Source: JAMQPK01 sp035937795 (GTDB taxonomy: Bacteria; Acidobacteriota; Vicinamibacteria; Vicinamibacterales; JAMQPK01). Taken from it: a stretch of 64,000 bases of DNA. Every line of letters begins with the position of its first letter. Positions within the stretch are counted from its first letter, which is position 1. Position numbers and translations under genes: made by a program. The stretch covers positions 1-64,000 of the forward strand of contig DASZHO010000069.1 of NCBI GenBank assembly GCA_035937795.1. Direction: 5' to 3'. The notes under the pieces were generated by a model, which made no database searches, was not told where the DNA came from, and worked only from the letters and a program-made list of their open reading frames with translations. Below are positions 8,691-17,761 of the stretch, piece after piece.

Positions 8691-8957
8691 ATGGGAATCA
8701 GGCGACGAAGTCATCAGGCTTTGCGGATAGTGCGGGGACTGTTGCTGGTCGTTGTTTCCGCGTATGTGTTGCTGCCTCGGCCGGCTGTCGGACAGTGCTT
8801 GACCGGGATCGGCGCCGGCTCCACTGCAGAGCAAACGGCCGTCCTGAAGATCGCGGGCGTCGAGGAATCAATCACCGCCGTTGCTGAACGGTCCGGCGGA
8901 TCGTCAGGCACAACGGCAACTATTCCCATCGAAACACCCTGGCTGATACCGCGGTGA
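8691..8957 (+). CDS. Possible short secreted protein, doubtful
   Basis: This is an 88-residue frame starting MGIRRR after AAAGG. It has a plausible signal peptide (a leucine/valine run followed by PRPAVGQ), but the rest has no recognisable domain. Its 3' end runs 38 bases into the convergent ABC permease gene. It could be a truncated remnant of a larger secreted protein or a chance frame. I keep it because the start region (ribosome site plus signal peptide) looks designed. Confidence 0.25.
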   Translation: MGIRRRSHQALRIVRGLLLVVVSAYVLLPRPAVGQCLTGIGAGSTAEQTAVLKIAGVEESITAVAERSGGSSGTTATIPIETPWLIPR

Positions 8958-9669
8958 ATGCCAGGAACATCACTAGTAAGATCGTGACGTCACCGACGTG
9001 GGCGGACCAGCCCTCTCCGCCCCAGATTCCTCGCAGGAGCGACACCGCGTACGTGAGCGGCAGCGCGCGGGCAACCGCTTGCAGCATCAGTGGCAGCGAG
9101 GCGACCGGCACGAACAGCCCGGATATACCAAGCATGGGGTAGAGGATCAGTGTACCGATCGGCTGCGCAAAGCGCGCGGTGGGAACAATGCTGGCGATCA
9201 GAAAACCCATAGACAGGATGCTCACAGTACTGAAGAGCAGCGCCAGCGTAAAAGACATGAGCGGGACGTTCGCATCCACAGGGTAGTAGCGTCGGCCAGC
9301 CAGGAGCATTGCCGCAAGCGTGATCGCCGTGAACAGCAGCTTGACCATCACATGCGCCGTCAGGATGGTGTAGGGCCGCAGGGGCGTGGCTCTCAGCCGT
9401 TTGAGGATTCCGCCTTCGCGGTAAATCGCGATGATTGCGACCAGCGATTGCACAGTGCTCGTGGCGATCAGAACGGAAGCCAGGATCGGGAGGTCGACCG
9501 AAATAGCGCGCGGCATGCCGGGCGAGGCTTGTCGAACCTGGGAGCCGAGCAACCGGCCAAATCCCACAAAGATCAAGACGGGGAGCCCTACCGTGCCAAC
9601 GACGCCCAGCGGTTCCCGCACGAAGATCTTGATTTCGAGCCAGGTCAGGTTCCAGAGTCCACGCAGCAT
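8920..9669 (-). CDS. ABC-2 type transporter permease
   Basis: The protein has 249 residues and about six hydrophobic helices. The N-terminus (TWLEIKIFVREPLGVVGTVG) is the typical amphipathic lead of ABC-2 permeases, and the helix pattern matches the DrrB/NodJ/YadH group. It forms an exporter with the ATPase encoded 13 bases upstream (9683-10603). Such pairs export drugs, lipids or polysaccharides, and the cargo cannot be read here. Start ATG 9669 fits the spacing. Confidence 0.88.
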   Translation of the reverse strand: MLRGLWNLTWLEIKIFVREPLGVVGTVGLPVLIFVGFGRLLGSQVRQASPGMPRAISVDLPILASVLIATSTVQSLVAIIAIYREGGILKRLRATPLRPYTILTAHVMVKLLFTAITLAAMLLAGRRYYPVDANVPLMSFTLALLFSTVSILSMGFLIASIVPTARFAQPIGTLILYPMLGISGLFVPVASLPLMLQAVARALPLTYAVSLLRGIWGGEGWSAHVGDVTILLVMFLAFTAVSARVFRWE

Positions 9670-9682
9670 GGTGTCGGCCGCC

Positions 9683-10603
9683 TCAATCTCGAATCAGGTG
9701 GCCAGTCAGCTTGAGAAAGACGTCCTCGAGTGTCGGGAGCTCTGTGCGAAAGTCGATCACCCGAATCCGATGCTCCGCCAGACACTGGATGACGTGGGTC
9801 ACTAGATCGGCCCCCGATCCTCGAATGGTCAGCTGCATCCCCTCGCTGCTCAACGACTGCACCTGCGGAATCGCCCGAAAGCGCTCTGGGGCGGTCGGAT
9901 CCTCCGTCGCGATGATCACGGTCCGCTCAGGGCAATGTCGTTGCACGAGTTCGGCCGGAGTGCCAATGTCGATGATGCGACCATGATCGATAATGGCCAC
10001 TCGGTCGCAGAGGCGCTCGGCTTCCTCCATGAGATGCGTCGTCAGAAACACCGTCTTGCCACGCTGGCGAATGCCGCGTACCAGGTCCCAGATTGCCCGC
10101 CGCGCTTGCGGGTCCAGTCCTGTCGTCAATTCGTCGAGGAAGACCAGTTCGGGGTCGTTGATGAGTGCGAGCGCGATGAAGAGCCGCTGCTTTTGCCCGC
10201 CGGACAGCGTCATGAACCAGGCGTTCCGCTTGTCGCGCAAGCCGAGTTGCTCGATCAAACGATCGCCGTCCATGGGTTTTCGGTAGAGAGACGCCCAGAG
10301 GCCGACGGCTTCGTGCACCTTGATTCGCTTCTGGAGCTGCGCCTCCTGGAGCTGCACGCCAATCCGTTCTTGCAGCGAGTAAACGTATCGTCTGGGATCC
10401 AGCCCCAGAACCGAGATGAGGCCCCGATCGGGGGTGCGCAGACCTTCGACGCACTCCATGGTCGTGGTCTTGCCGGCGCCGTTCGGGCCGATCAGGCCGA
10501 ATATTTCCCCCGGTTGAACGTCGAACGAGACCTCGTCCACGGCGACAGTCGAGCCGTATGTCTTCCGGATGGAGGCAACGTGGACGACAGGCTGATGCGT
10601 CAT
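9683..10603 (-). CDS. ABC transporter ATP-binding protein (ABC-2/DrrA type)
   Basis: I start it at ATG 10603, which gives 306 residues beginning MTHQPVVHVASIRKTYG. The frame is open to 10771, but the extra residues are Arg/Pro-rich and unlike the family. Walker A GPNGAGKT, signature LSGGQKQR, Walker B LVFLDELTTGLDP and the H-loop TTH are all intact. The C-terminal 80 residues form the extra domain found in drug-type ABC-2 ATPases. It powers the permease gene directly downstream (13-base gap). Confidence 0.92.
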   Translation of the reverse strand: MTHQPVVHVASIRKTYGSTVAVDEVSFDVQPGEIFGLIGPNGAGKTTTMECVEGLRTPDRGLISVLGLDPRRYVYSLQERIGVQLQEAQLQKRIKVHEAVGLWASLYRKPMDGDRLIEQLGLRDKRNAWFMTLSGGQKQRLFIALALINDPELVFLDELTTGLDPQARRAIWDLVRGIRQRGKTVFLTTHLMEEAERLCDRVAIIDHGRIIDIGTPAELVQRHCPERTVIIATEDPTAPERFRAIPQVQSLSSEGMQLTIRGSGADLVTHVIQCLAEHRIRVIDFRTELPTLEDVFLKLTGHLIRD

Positions 10604-10988
10604 GCGGGTGCGGGTGCCGGGACACATTTTGTCATGCGCGACCTGCCAGAAGGGTCTGGGGCGCGGCAGCCGCTCGATCTCTCTGACGAGAGCGTGCGGC
10701 AACCCAGAGCCTCGACTGCGAACCGACGCAAATCGAGTTGCCGTGTTGTGAGCCGGAGGAGACTCGGACACGGGCGAGGTGCATCAGAGGGCTAGCAAGC
10801 GGGCCGGCAAGGGCAATCCTGCAGTCGCCGGCGACGAACTGCCTCTCAAGAGGACGCGCGCCCGTCGGTGAGCGTGTCTCTGTCGTTTGCGATACCAGGG
10901 GACTGTGAGCGGCCGGGTGAGATCGTTGGGTGCACCGCCCTCGGTACGCGCGGCTATTTGGCGGCCCGCCTCAAAGAAGAACTGGTGA
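10604..10988. other. Intergenic region without a supported gene
   Basis: This is 385 bases between the ABC ATPase start and the stop of the small secreted protein. The left 170 bases are open in the ATPase frame but lack family-like sequence. I see no convincing promoter, RNA gene, repeat or conserved short frame in the remainder. Confidence 0.5.
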
Positions 10989-11357
10989 TCAATTTTGGGG
11001 CGCGACGTTGGACACCGTGATCGTGTCACCGGCAAGCTTGCCGGTGAGCTTCACGTTCTCGGCGGCGTAGGTGGCCAGGGCGCCATACGTCTGGTTCGAG
11101 ATCTGGTAGACCTTGCCGTCCGACACGAGGACGTACTTCTGGCCTCTCCGCGTGACGCAGCCGACGGTGCATTCCTTTTCGGTCATCGTCTTTCCCGAGT
11201 TGCCGCGGGCGTGTTCGATATTGGCCGCATGCGACTGGGCGCACATCGAGTCCGTGATCAAACCGGTGAATATCTGATCCCGCTGGCCTTGGCCGGCTGC
11301 GAAACGTCCGCCTGCGACAATCATCAACGCTGCCGCGAGTGCGATCTTCTTCGTCAT
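10989..11357 (-). CDS. Small secreted protein of unknown function
   Basis: The protein has 122 residues. It has a clear signal peptide (MTKKIALAAALMIVAGG, cleavage around GQG). The mature part has the pattern GLITDSMC, then a His-containing stretch, then CTVGCV, KYVLVSDGKVYQ, VKLTGKL and GDTITVSNV. This layout is common in small acidobacterial secreted proteins and suggests one OB-like beta domain with two or three cysteines. No function is assigned to that family that I can name. It stands alone, transcribed away from the region at 11.4 kb. Confidence 0.72.
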   Translation of the reverse strand: MTKKIALAAALMIVAGGRFAAGQGQRDQIFTGLITDSMCAQSHAANIEHARGNSGKTMTEKECTVGCVTRRGQKYVLVSDGKVYQISNQTYGALATYAAENVKLTGKLAGDTITVSNVAPQN

Positions 11358-11634
11358 ATGTAATGTCTATCTTGCACTATTTTTCGTGATGTCGCTCGCG
11401 AAAAGTTTCATCGGCTCGAGCAATACACGGTGGCGAGACCGTAGCCGATGGCGCCATGGGAACTTCCACGAGACAAGTCATCGGCGAATCACAGATCAAA
11501 AAAAAATGGCCAAAATCACGAGATCTTGAAGGTTCTCGGCCCTGGTCAGTGCAATTCTAGACAGCGGCCGCCCTTTCGACGAACGACAATCGAAGAGATC
11601 CGGCATTCCCGCCGGGCATTTCCCGGAAGACATC

Positions 11635-11946
11635 ATGCGGCTTCGATTAGCAGTGTGCATTTTGATTGTGGCTCTGCTGGGCGCTGTCGTGGCTACCCCC
11701 GCCCTTGCCCAAGGCAGGGGCCGAGGCGAGGCCAGCCACGATCAAAGTGACTCAAAGAAGGCCGCTCCGCCTGCCGAGGCCGTGGAGGTGGTGCAGTATG
11801 GATTTGCGCCGCGCGACCGCGAGATCATCACGGCGTACTACACACAGCGCGCATCGAGCCTGCCGCCTGGCCTGGCCAAGCGACATGGCGCGCTGGCGCC
11901 CGGACTGGAGAAGCAGCTCCGGCGGAACGGCACGCTCGTCGCGTGA
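11635..11946 (+). CDS. RcnB/CigR-like periplasmic protein, C-terminus disrupted
   Basis: The protein has 103 residues, a GGAAG ribosome site and a signal peptide ending in PALAQ. The mature part has the family hallmarks: a YY-containing segment (DREIITAYYTQ) and the repeated PPGLAKR / LAPGLEKQL / RNGTL pattern. In intact relatives a further PPGL repeat and a C-terminal VVxYxPTT..IMDVIRDI segment follow. Here the frame stops right after NGTL. The expected tail (VIVDTNVVVYR to MDVIRDIVR) is present in another frame up to the stop at 12021-12023. The gene therefore appears to have lost about 25-30 residues with a frameshift. Confidence 0.6.
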   Translation: MRLRLAVCILIVALLGAVVATPALAQGRGRGEASHDQSDSKKAAPPAEAVEVVQYGFAPRDREIITAYYTQRASSLPPGLAKRHGALAPGLEKQLRRNGTLVA

Positions 11947-12073
11947 TCGTGGACACGAACGTCGTCGTATACCGATCCACCACCCAGAAGATCATGGACG
12001 TCATCCGGGACATCGTGCGCTAAGGCGGGTGCCCGCGCGGGTCGCCTGGCGTTCGGCCGGATAAAAACCTGTT

Positions 12074-13594
12074 TCACTTCTTCACGCAGGTGAAATTCGA
12101 AGCCTCATCGATACTTCCGGTTCCCTTATAGTGCGCGACCTGCGGGTAGGGGCACAACGGACGAGTACGATCGACTTTGCCCGCGGTGCTGTGAGACGCG
12201 ACAATCTGATCGGGCGCCTTACCGAGCTCGACCCACTGCTCGAGCGTCGCGATCTTGTCAAAATCGTTTGGTCCTTCGCCGCCGCTGCAGTGCGCCATCC
12301 CCGGCGCCACGAACAAGCGGTACGATTCGCTTATCTTGCTCGCGCTGCCAAGCGTGGCCACGACGCGATCGTAGTACGCCGTGCTGTTCAGCGGCGAGAT
12401 CTGTGGATCGCTCCACCCGTGATACTGAAGGAGCTTTCCGCCCCGGTCGAAGAACGGACTCAAGTTTGGATCGCGTGCGTCGATCGCCGCGCTGTCCCCT
12501 TCCTCCAGGCGCGGCACGTCGGTCGACACATTGAACTTCAGGAGATCCCAGCCGGGATCTTTGAAAATGACGAAGCGGAAGTGGTCGATTCCGGTCGCGC
12601 GAGCCGATGCCGTCCAGCCCTGGTCGGTCCACCCAAGCTCGCTTCCCGGTGCCAGACCGGCGATTTCGCGCTTCGTCTTTGCATTCACGATTGGCGAGTA
12701 GATCATCCTTGCCGTTTCCACCTGCGTCGGCGTCAGGCAGTCGGGACCTGCGCCGTTCTTGCACTGCAACACCTTGGGATCGAACTTGCAGGCGACCGGA
12801 TTTCCGATGAGGCCGTCCTTCACGCCGTCCATCGCGTCGCACGCCTGCACCACGGCGTTGTGCAGCAGTTCCACCTGGGCGCGCGTCAGCCGCGCGTCGT
12901 CGTTCTGAAGCGTCTGGGCGATTCTCACGGCCTGTGCGGTGCGGCCTGACCAATCGAGCCCGGGTGAACCGGCGATGATGCCGTCGAAGTCGGCCGGAAA
13001 CATCTGCGCCTCTTTGAGCGCCTGCCGTCCGCCCGCCGAGCAGCCGTTCCAGTATGAGTATTTCGGCGAGCTGCCGTAGAACGCATTGACGATCGCTTTG
13101 GCCTGAACGGCCATGAGATGCTCCGAGCGGTACGCGAAGTCGATCAGTTTCTGGGGATGGCCGAGTGCGAAGCTCGCGCTCCCACCGACATGACCCGTGT
13201 CGGTAGAGCTCGTCGCGTAGCCGCGGCGGAGCGCGTCGGCCATCGCTCCGTACCCAATCGTGCCGTTCCAGGCGCCGTTACCCACGGCCTGGAACTTCCC
13301 GTTCCACCCGGATGCCGGGAGCCAGATCTCCAGTTTGATGTCCGAATCCTCGGTTGGCTTCAGCGTCGCGCTGACGCGGCAGAATTCCGGCAGCCCACGA
13401 TATAGCTGACTGTCGGCGCCGCCGCGACCGGGCGCCGTAAATCGCCCGGCCGGGACATTTTCGGTCGAGGTAATCGTCGTATCGGGTAGCCTCAAAGACT
13501 TCAGGCTGTCACACGAGCCCGCTGCGGCAAATGCCTCGCCGCGCATCGTGGCGGCGACGATGATCGCGGACATCAAGATTGCGGCGCTCTTCAT
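12074..13594 (-). CDS. Tannase/feruloyl esterase family hydrolase
   Basis: The protein has 506 residues with a signal peptide. The nucleophile motif GCSAGGRQ (Ser186) with flanking YWN and MFPADFDGIIAGSPG is diagnostic of the tannase/feruloyl esterase family (alpha/beta hydrolases with a lid). Near the C-terminus, YHGWSDPQISP carries the acid Asp and GMAHCSGG the catalytic His. Cysteines beside the Ser and His may form the family disulfide. The product should cleave ester bonds of plant phenolics or similar aromatic esters outside the cytoplasm. It is monocistronic, converging with the RcnB-like gene. Confidence 0.9.
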   Translation of the reverse strand: MKSAAILMSAIIVAATMRGEAFAAAGSCDSLKSLRLPDTTITSTENVPAGRFTAPGRGGADSQLYRGLPEFCRVSATLKPTEDSDIKLEIWLPASGWNGKFQAVGNGAWNGTIGYGAMADALRRGYATSSTDTGHVGGSASFALGHPQKLIDFAYRSEHLMAVQAKAIVNAFYGSSPKYSYWNGCSAGGRQALKEAQMFPADFDGIIAGSPGLDWSGRTAQAVRIAQTLQNDDARLTRAQVELLHNAVVQACDAMDGVKDGLIGNPVACKFDPKVLQCKNGAGPDCLTPTQVETARMIYSPIVNAKTKREIAGLAPGSELGWTDQGWTASARATGIDHFRFVIFKDPGWDLLKFNVSTDVPRLEEGDSAAIDARDPNLSPFFDRGGKLLQYHGWSDPQISPLNSTAYYDRVVATLGSASKISESYRLFVAPGMAHCSGGEGPNDFDKIATLEQWVELGKAPDQIVASHSTAGKVDRTRPLCPYPQVAHYKGTGSIDEASNFTCVKK

Positions 13595-13864
13595 GGTCTA
13601 CTCCACGCGCGAGCAAGGTTACAAAGATTGAGAACTATTTGGTGGCCTGAGAGTTGACGATACTCCTCTATACTCGAAGATCTCAAGCGCATGTTCGCGT
13701 GTAGGCGACCGGCACAAGGACCGGGCACCAAATCCCTAGAGGCGATTGGGAGGCCCTGGCAGTGATGTCCTTTGTCGGAATCACGCTGATTGCGACGCCG
13801 TTAGTGGTTGTCTGGCTGCATTCGCTTGGCCTTAACCTGAGTATCTCTTGCCAGGAGGACTGCG

Positions 13865-15094
13865 ATGCGCTCGAAACTCGCTGTAGTCGTGTCCTTGGGG
13901 ACAATCAGCCTCGCTGCGGTTTCGGGAATCAGCGGCTCGACAGTGTGGGCACAGAATGGACCGGCCGAGGATCCGGCAAGGGTTCTGGTGCAACGACTTG
14001 ATCTCGAGAAGTACAAGGCCACGATCAAAGGACTCACGCAGTTCGGCGATCGCCGGGAGGGCACCGATCGCAACAAAGAGGCCATCGATTGGATCGAGAC
14101 TCAGCTCAAAAGCTCCGGATGCACGAACACCGAGCGACTCAGCTACGAATACCGGCCGCCAACCGCGACCCCAGCAGCCGCTGCCGGGAGCCAGCCAAGT
14201 AACGCAGCGGGAACCTCCACCCCTCTCGCCGTCGGGGGCGGACGGCCCCGAGGTTATCGCATTCCAGACCAGGCGAACACCGATCCCAACAAGCAGCCGG
14301 ATCTCAAGTTGCGCGAGCTGAATGCGCAGACGCCGACACCGGGAGCGCGAGAAGAAGTCTATTGCACCAAAATCGGCACCAGCCATCCCGACGAGATGTA
14401 CATCGTGAGCGGACACATGGATGGGCGCGGTTTTGGAGAAGCCGCGAACGACGATGGTTCGGGCACGGCGCTTGTCATGGAGCTGGCCCGGGTTTTCAGC
14501 AGTCCCGACGTGCTGACCGAGCGATCTATTCGATTCATCCTGTGGAACAACGAAGAGACTGGGTCGGCCGGCGCCGGTGCGTACGTCCAGCAGCGCAAGG
14601 ATCTTCAGGGGAAGGAGAATCCGATCGGATCGGGAAGATATCCCGAGCCAAAGTGGCTCGGGATGATCCAGCACGATATGATGCTGTTCGATCACGGCAT
14701 GCCGCGATCAGACGGCACGATGAGCAAGGAGCAGCGCCCCGAGGCGGATGTCAACGTCGAGTTCCAGGCCAACGCGAAATTTGCCGCGGCAGCACAGGAG
14801 TTAGCGTGGGTATTGGAGCGCGCCAACGAGAGATACGCAACCGACTATCCGGCAGCCGTGGGCAGTCACATGACCAACACCGATTCCCGGCCCTTTCAGG
14901 ACGTCGCGGCCGCGATCAGCGTTCGCGAGAATGAACGCGGTACTCAGATTGGCAACGGATGGGATCCGCAACATCATCAGCCGACCGATCTGTATGCGAC
15001 CTATAACGACAAGGATTTCCGGCTCGGTCTCAATGCGGCGCAGACGACGCTCAGCGCTGTCGCACAGTTGACCGGAGCGACGTTGAAGCGATAA
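13865..15094 (+). CDS. Secreted M28-family peptidase
   Basis: The protein has 409 residues. The ATG follows AGGAGG with 6-7 bases spacing, and a signal peptide runs to about residue 30. The metal ligands are in order: GHMDG (His), NDDGSG (Asp), NNEETG (Glu pair), IQHDMM (Asp) and a C-terminal PQHHQPTD (His). A Pro/Ala/Gly-rich insert of about 50 residues lies before the core. It is predicted to be a zinc aminopeptidase acting outside the cytoplasm. It converges with copB, and the 186 bases between them hold nothing I recognise. Confidence 0.87.
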   Translation: MRSKLAVVVSLGTISLAAVSGISGSTVWAQNGPAEDPARVLVQRLDLEKYKATIKGLTQFGDRREGTDRNKEAIDWIETQLKSSGCTNTERLSYEYRPPTATPAAAAGSQPSNAAGTSTPLAVGGGRPRGYRIPDQANTDPNKQPDLKLRELNAQTPTPGAREEVYCTKIGTSHPDEMYIVSGHMDGRGFGEAANDDGSGTALVMELARVFSSPDVLTERSIRFILWNNEETGSAGAGAYVQQRKDLQGKENPIGSGRYPEPKWLGMIQHDMMLFDHGMPRSDGTMSKEQRPEADVNVEFQANAKFAAAAQELAWVLERANERYATDYPAAVGSHMTNTDSRPFQDVAAAISVRENERGTQIGNGWDPQHHQPTDLYATYNDKDFRLGLNAAQTTLSAVAQLTGATLKR

Positions 15095-15280
15095 CGGTCG
15101 GACCTGCGGTCGGCGCGCCAGCACCGAGCCGGACTAACCATAACGAACCGAGCGAAGAGCAACTTGTCTCGCGCGGCGTCACGGTGAAGAGCCCGCTCGT
15201 CGCTTCCTATGCTGGCGCAGGCGGTCCGGACGAGGAGTAGAAGTCGGGGAGGCACCTGCAAAAGTTTGCCCGAACGTGGG

Positions 15281-17335
15281 TCAATGGGAAAGGGCGTCTT
15301 GTCGCAACTTAAATCCGCGAAGCAACTGAGCGTTGGCGGCGACGATGATGGTGGAGAGGCTCATCGCGATCGCCCCCACACTCATAGGAAGATCGAATCC
15401 CCAGTGGACGAACAGGCCAGCAGCGACCGGAATAGCGACAATGTTATAAGCCGTCGCCCACACCAGGTTCTGGATCATTTTTCGATAGGCGGCGCGGGAC
15501 AGTTCGATCGCACCCACGACGTCGCGCGGATCGCTACGCACGAGTACGATCCCCGCGGACTCAATCGCCACTTCGGTTCCCGCCCCGATAGCGATTCCGA
15601 CATTGGCGGTTGCCAGAGCGGGGGCATCGTTCACGCCGTCGCCAACCATTGCGACCCGTTTGCCGCCTGCCTGAAAGTTCCTCACGGCAGCGGCCTTGTC
15701 GGCGGGGAGCACGTCGGCGGCGACCTCATCGATTCCGATACGCCGGGCGACCGATTCGGCGACCGCTTTCGAATCACCGGTGATCATCGCGACGCGAACA
15801 CCAAGCCGATGAAGGGCCGCGACGGCTTCACTGGATTCGGGTCGAATCTCGTCTTCCACTGCGAACGCTCCGAGTAGCCGGCCTTGAGCGAGTACATACA
15901 GAATCGTCTTCCCCTCAGATGCCCACGCGGTTGTCAGTGTTTCAACTTCCGGCGGCACCGGTACCTTGGCCTCGGTCACCAGCCGCAGTCCGCCGATTTG
16001 GACACTCGTGCCTTCCACAAGCGCCTTCGCTCCTCGACCAGGAAGCGCCTCGAAATTCGTCACGGCCAATTGGGGCAGGCTGCGGCGCGCGGCTGCTGCG
16101 ACGATGGCTTTGGCGAGGGGGTGTTCGGAGTTCGATTCGACGGCGGCCGCGCGCGCAACTAAATCGTCTTCAGGAGTACCAGGCGCCGCCGCGACTCCTG
16201 ACACCGCAGGAGAACCGCGTGTCAGGGTGCCCGTCTTGTCGAAAATGACGATATCCAGATTGCGGGCGCGCTCCAGTGCGAGTCTGTCCGTTACCAGGAG
16301 CCCGTTTTGAGCCCCGAGCGACGTCGAGATGGCGATGACGAGTGGAATCGCCAGACCAAGGGCATGCGGGCAAGCAATGACGAGGACTGTTGCGGTTCTA
16401 ATCAGGGCGTGTTCCCGATCGCCTGACCACCACCAATAGCCAAAAGTCATCGACCCCGAGGCGACTGCGACGTAAAAAAGAATCGCGGCCGCCCGGTCGG
16501 CAAGCGCCTGCGCACGAGAGCCGGACGCTTGCGCCGCGGCGACGAGCCGCATGATTCCAGAGAGAACGGTCTGATCCCCGACTGCCGCAATACTGACGCG
16601 AAGGCTCCCGCCGCTGACCACGGTTCCGGCGATGACGTTGGAGGCTGCCATTTTCGGGACTGTTCTTGACTCGCCGGTGATCATCGACTCGTCAACATCG
16701 GCAGCGCCTTCAACGACAGTGCCGTCTGCCGGAACGCGGGCTCCGGGCCTGACGAGAACGACGTCGCCAATGCGCAACTCGGAGAGTGGCACAGATTGAG
16801 TGTCTGCTCCCTGTACTCGTTCAGCGGTGTCCGGGAGCAAGGCGGCGAGTGCATTCAGCGCGCCACGAGCCTGGGAAATGGCCCGCATTTCGAGCCAGTG
16901 GCCGAGGACCATGATCGTAATCAACGACGCGACTTCCCACCACACGTCAATCTCGAAGAGGCCGAATGTCGCAGCGAGCGACGTTCCAAACGCGACGATG
17001 ATCGCCAGGCTGATGAGCGTCATCATGCCCGGTTTGTGATCGGCAAGTTCGCTCCATGCGCCGCGGATGAAGACCAGGCCGCCATACACGAAGACGACTG
17101 TGCCGAAGGTGGCGGGGATAAACCCCGAGCCAGGGAAGGAAGGCGCTGTGTAGCCCAGCCAGTGTTGAACGTCGGGAGACCAGAAGACGACGGGAATGGT
17201 GAGAGCGAGGCTCAGCCAAAACTTGTCGCGAAACATGGCAACAGAGTGCCCGGCGTGAGGGTCGTGGCCCCCGTGAGTGTTCGACCCTGTGTGACCCCCG
17301 TGCGGGTCTGGCGCTTGGTGATCCTTGTGGTTCAT
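15281..17335 (-). CDS. copB: Copper-translocating P-type ATPase, CopB (P1B-3, CPH) type
   Basis: The protein has 684 residues. The first 35 residues are His-rich (repeated GGH and AGH), the usual soluble metal-binding tail of CopB-like pumps, with no CxxC domain. About eight membrane helices are visible. The intramembrane motif is CPH (IACPHALGLA), which marks the P1B-3 class. DKTGTLT (phosphorylated Asp), TGES and GDGVNDAPAL (hinge) are intact. It exports copper or silver ions from the cytoplasm at the inner membrane. No CueR-, CopZ- or CopY-like gene is adjacent. Its start region faces the decayed TetR gene. Confidence 0.92.
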   Translation of the reverse strand: MNHKDHQAPDPHGGHTGSNTHGGHDPHAGHSVAMFRDKFWLSLALTIPVVFWSPDVQHWLGYTAPSFPGSGFIPATFGTVVFVYGGLVFIRGAWSELADHKPGMMTLISLAIIVAFGTSLAATFGLFEIDVWWEVASLITIMVLGHWLEMRAISQARGALNALAALLPDTAERVQGADTQSVPLSELRIGDVVLVRPGARVPADGTVVEGAADVDESMITGESRTVPKMAASNVIAGTVVSGGSLRVSIAAVGDQTVLSGIMRLVAAAQASGSRAQALADRAAAILFYVAVASGSMTFGYWWWSGDREHALIRTATVLVIACPHALGLAIPLVIAISTSLGAQNGLLVTDRLALERARNLDIVIFDKTGTLTRGSPAVSGVAAAPGTPEDDLVARAAAVESNSEHPLAKAIVAAAARRSLPQLAVTNFEALPGRGAKALVEGTSVQIGGLRLVTEAKVPVPPEVETLTTAWASEGKTILYVLAQGRLLGAFAVEDEIRPESSEAVAALHRLGVRVAMITGDSKAVAESVARRIGIDEVAADVLPADKAAAVRNFQAGGKRVAMVGDGVNDAPALATANVGIAIGAGTEVAIESAGIVLVRSDPRDVVGAIELSRAAYRKMIQNLVWATAYNIVAIPVAAGLFVHWGFDLPMSVGAIAMSLSTIIVAANAQLLRGFKLRQDALSH

Positions 17336-17468
17336 GGGACCTCACTCCGCAGGGCCTCGCGCTACCGCCGGCGAAGAATTACGTCACCGATCAACCTCGA
17401 ATCGACTTCCACTCGGTCTTAGCCCGGAACATGCTCGCACGACTTCGGGTGCCATGCGGATCCGACGG

Positions 17469-17643
17469 GCTGCCGACCAAGACTCCCGCCCGCTCGGCAA
17501 GGCGGGTTGTGGTCAGTCGATCAGGGCCCTGCCGAGAGCAAAATCTGAATGGTGGCTTCGGAAATGCTGTCGACGGTGACCGCAGACCGCGTCTGGATCG
17601 GCGTTTTTCTTGGCTCCAAAGGGGCCCAGGCTGGCGCACTCAT
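17469..17643 (-). pseudogene. TetR-family regulator, frameshifted and truncated
   Basis: On the minus strand from ATG 17643 the frame reads a typical TetR N-terminus (PRKTPIQTRS, then TVDSISEATIQILLSAGP) and hits a stop at 17523-17521. In the next frame the helix-turn-helix continues as QGPDRLTTTRLAERAGV and LVGS, ending near 17469. A one-base slip around 17525 therefore splits the DNA-binding domain. The ligand-binding domain, normally about 140 more residues, is missing entirely. The rest of 17336-17468 holds nothing recognisable. It diverges from an SDR gene, the classical regulator/target arrangement. Confidence 0.7.
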
Positions 17644-17651
17644 AATGCGAA

Positions 17652-17680
17652 TTGTGAACCTGAATAATCCTTCATATTAT
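17652..17680 (+). promoter_or_regulatory. Sigma-70-like promoter with flanking inverted repeat
   Basis: TTGTGA (17652-17657) and TATTAT (17675-17680) are separated by exactly 17 bases in an unusually AT-rich stretch. CATAAT (17641-17646) and ATTATG (17676-17681) are inverted copies around it and could be half-sites. The position between the divergent TetR remnant and the SDR remnant suggests the former regulated promoter of that pair. Confidence 0.4.
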
Positions 17681-17761
17681 GATCCATAGAAGTTCCGCGC
17701 GAGCCAAACAACGGCAATGTGGCGGCGTTGACCGCGCATCGATGCAAGAAAGGAGATCACT

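Noticed and set aside
10604..10771. Extended N-terminus of the ABC ATPase from ATG 10771
   Set aside because: The extra residues are Arg/Pro-rich and unlike ABC ATPases; ATG 10603 gives the normal start of the domain.
13650..13680. TTGACG...TATACT promoter upstream of the 13865 peptidase
   Set aside because: The two hexamers are only 9 bases apart (13659 to 13669), far from the 17 needed, so it is not a credible sigma-70 promoter.
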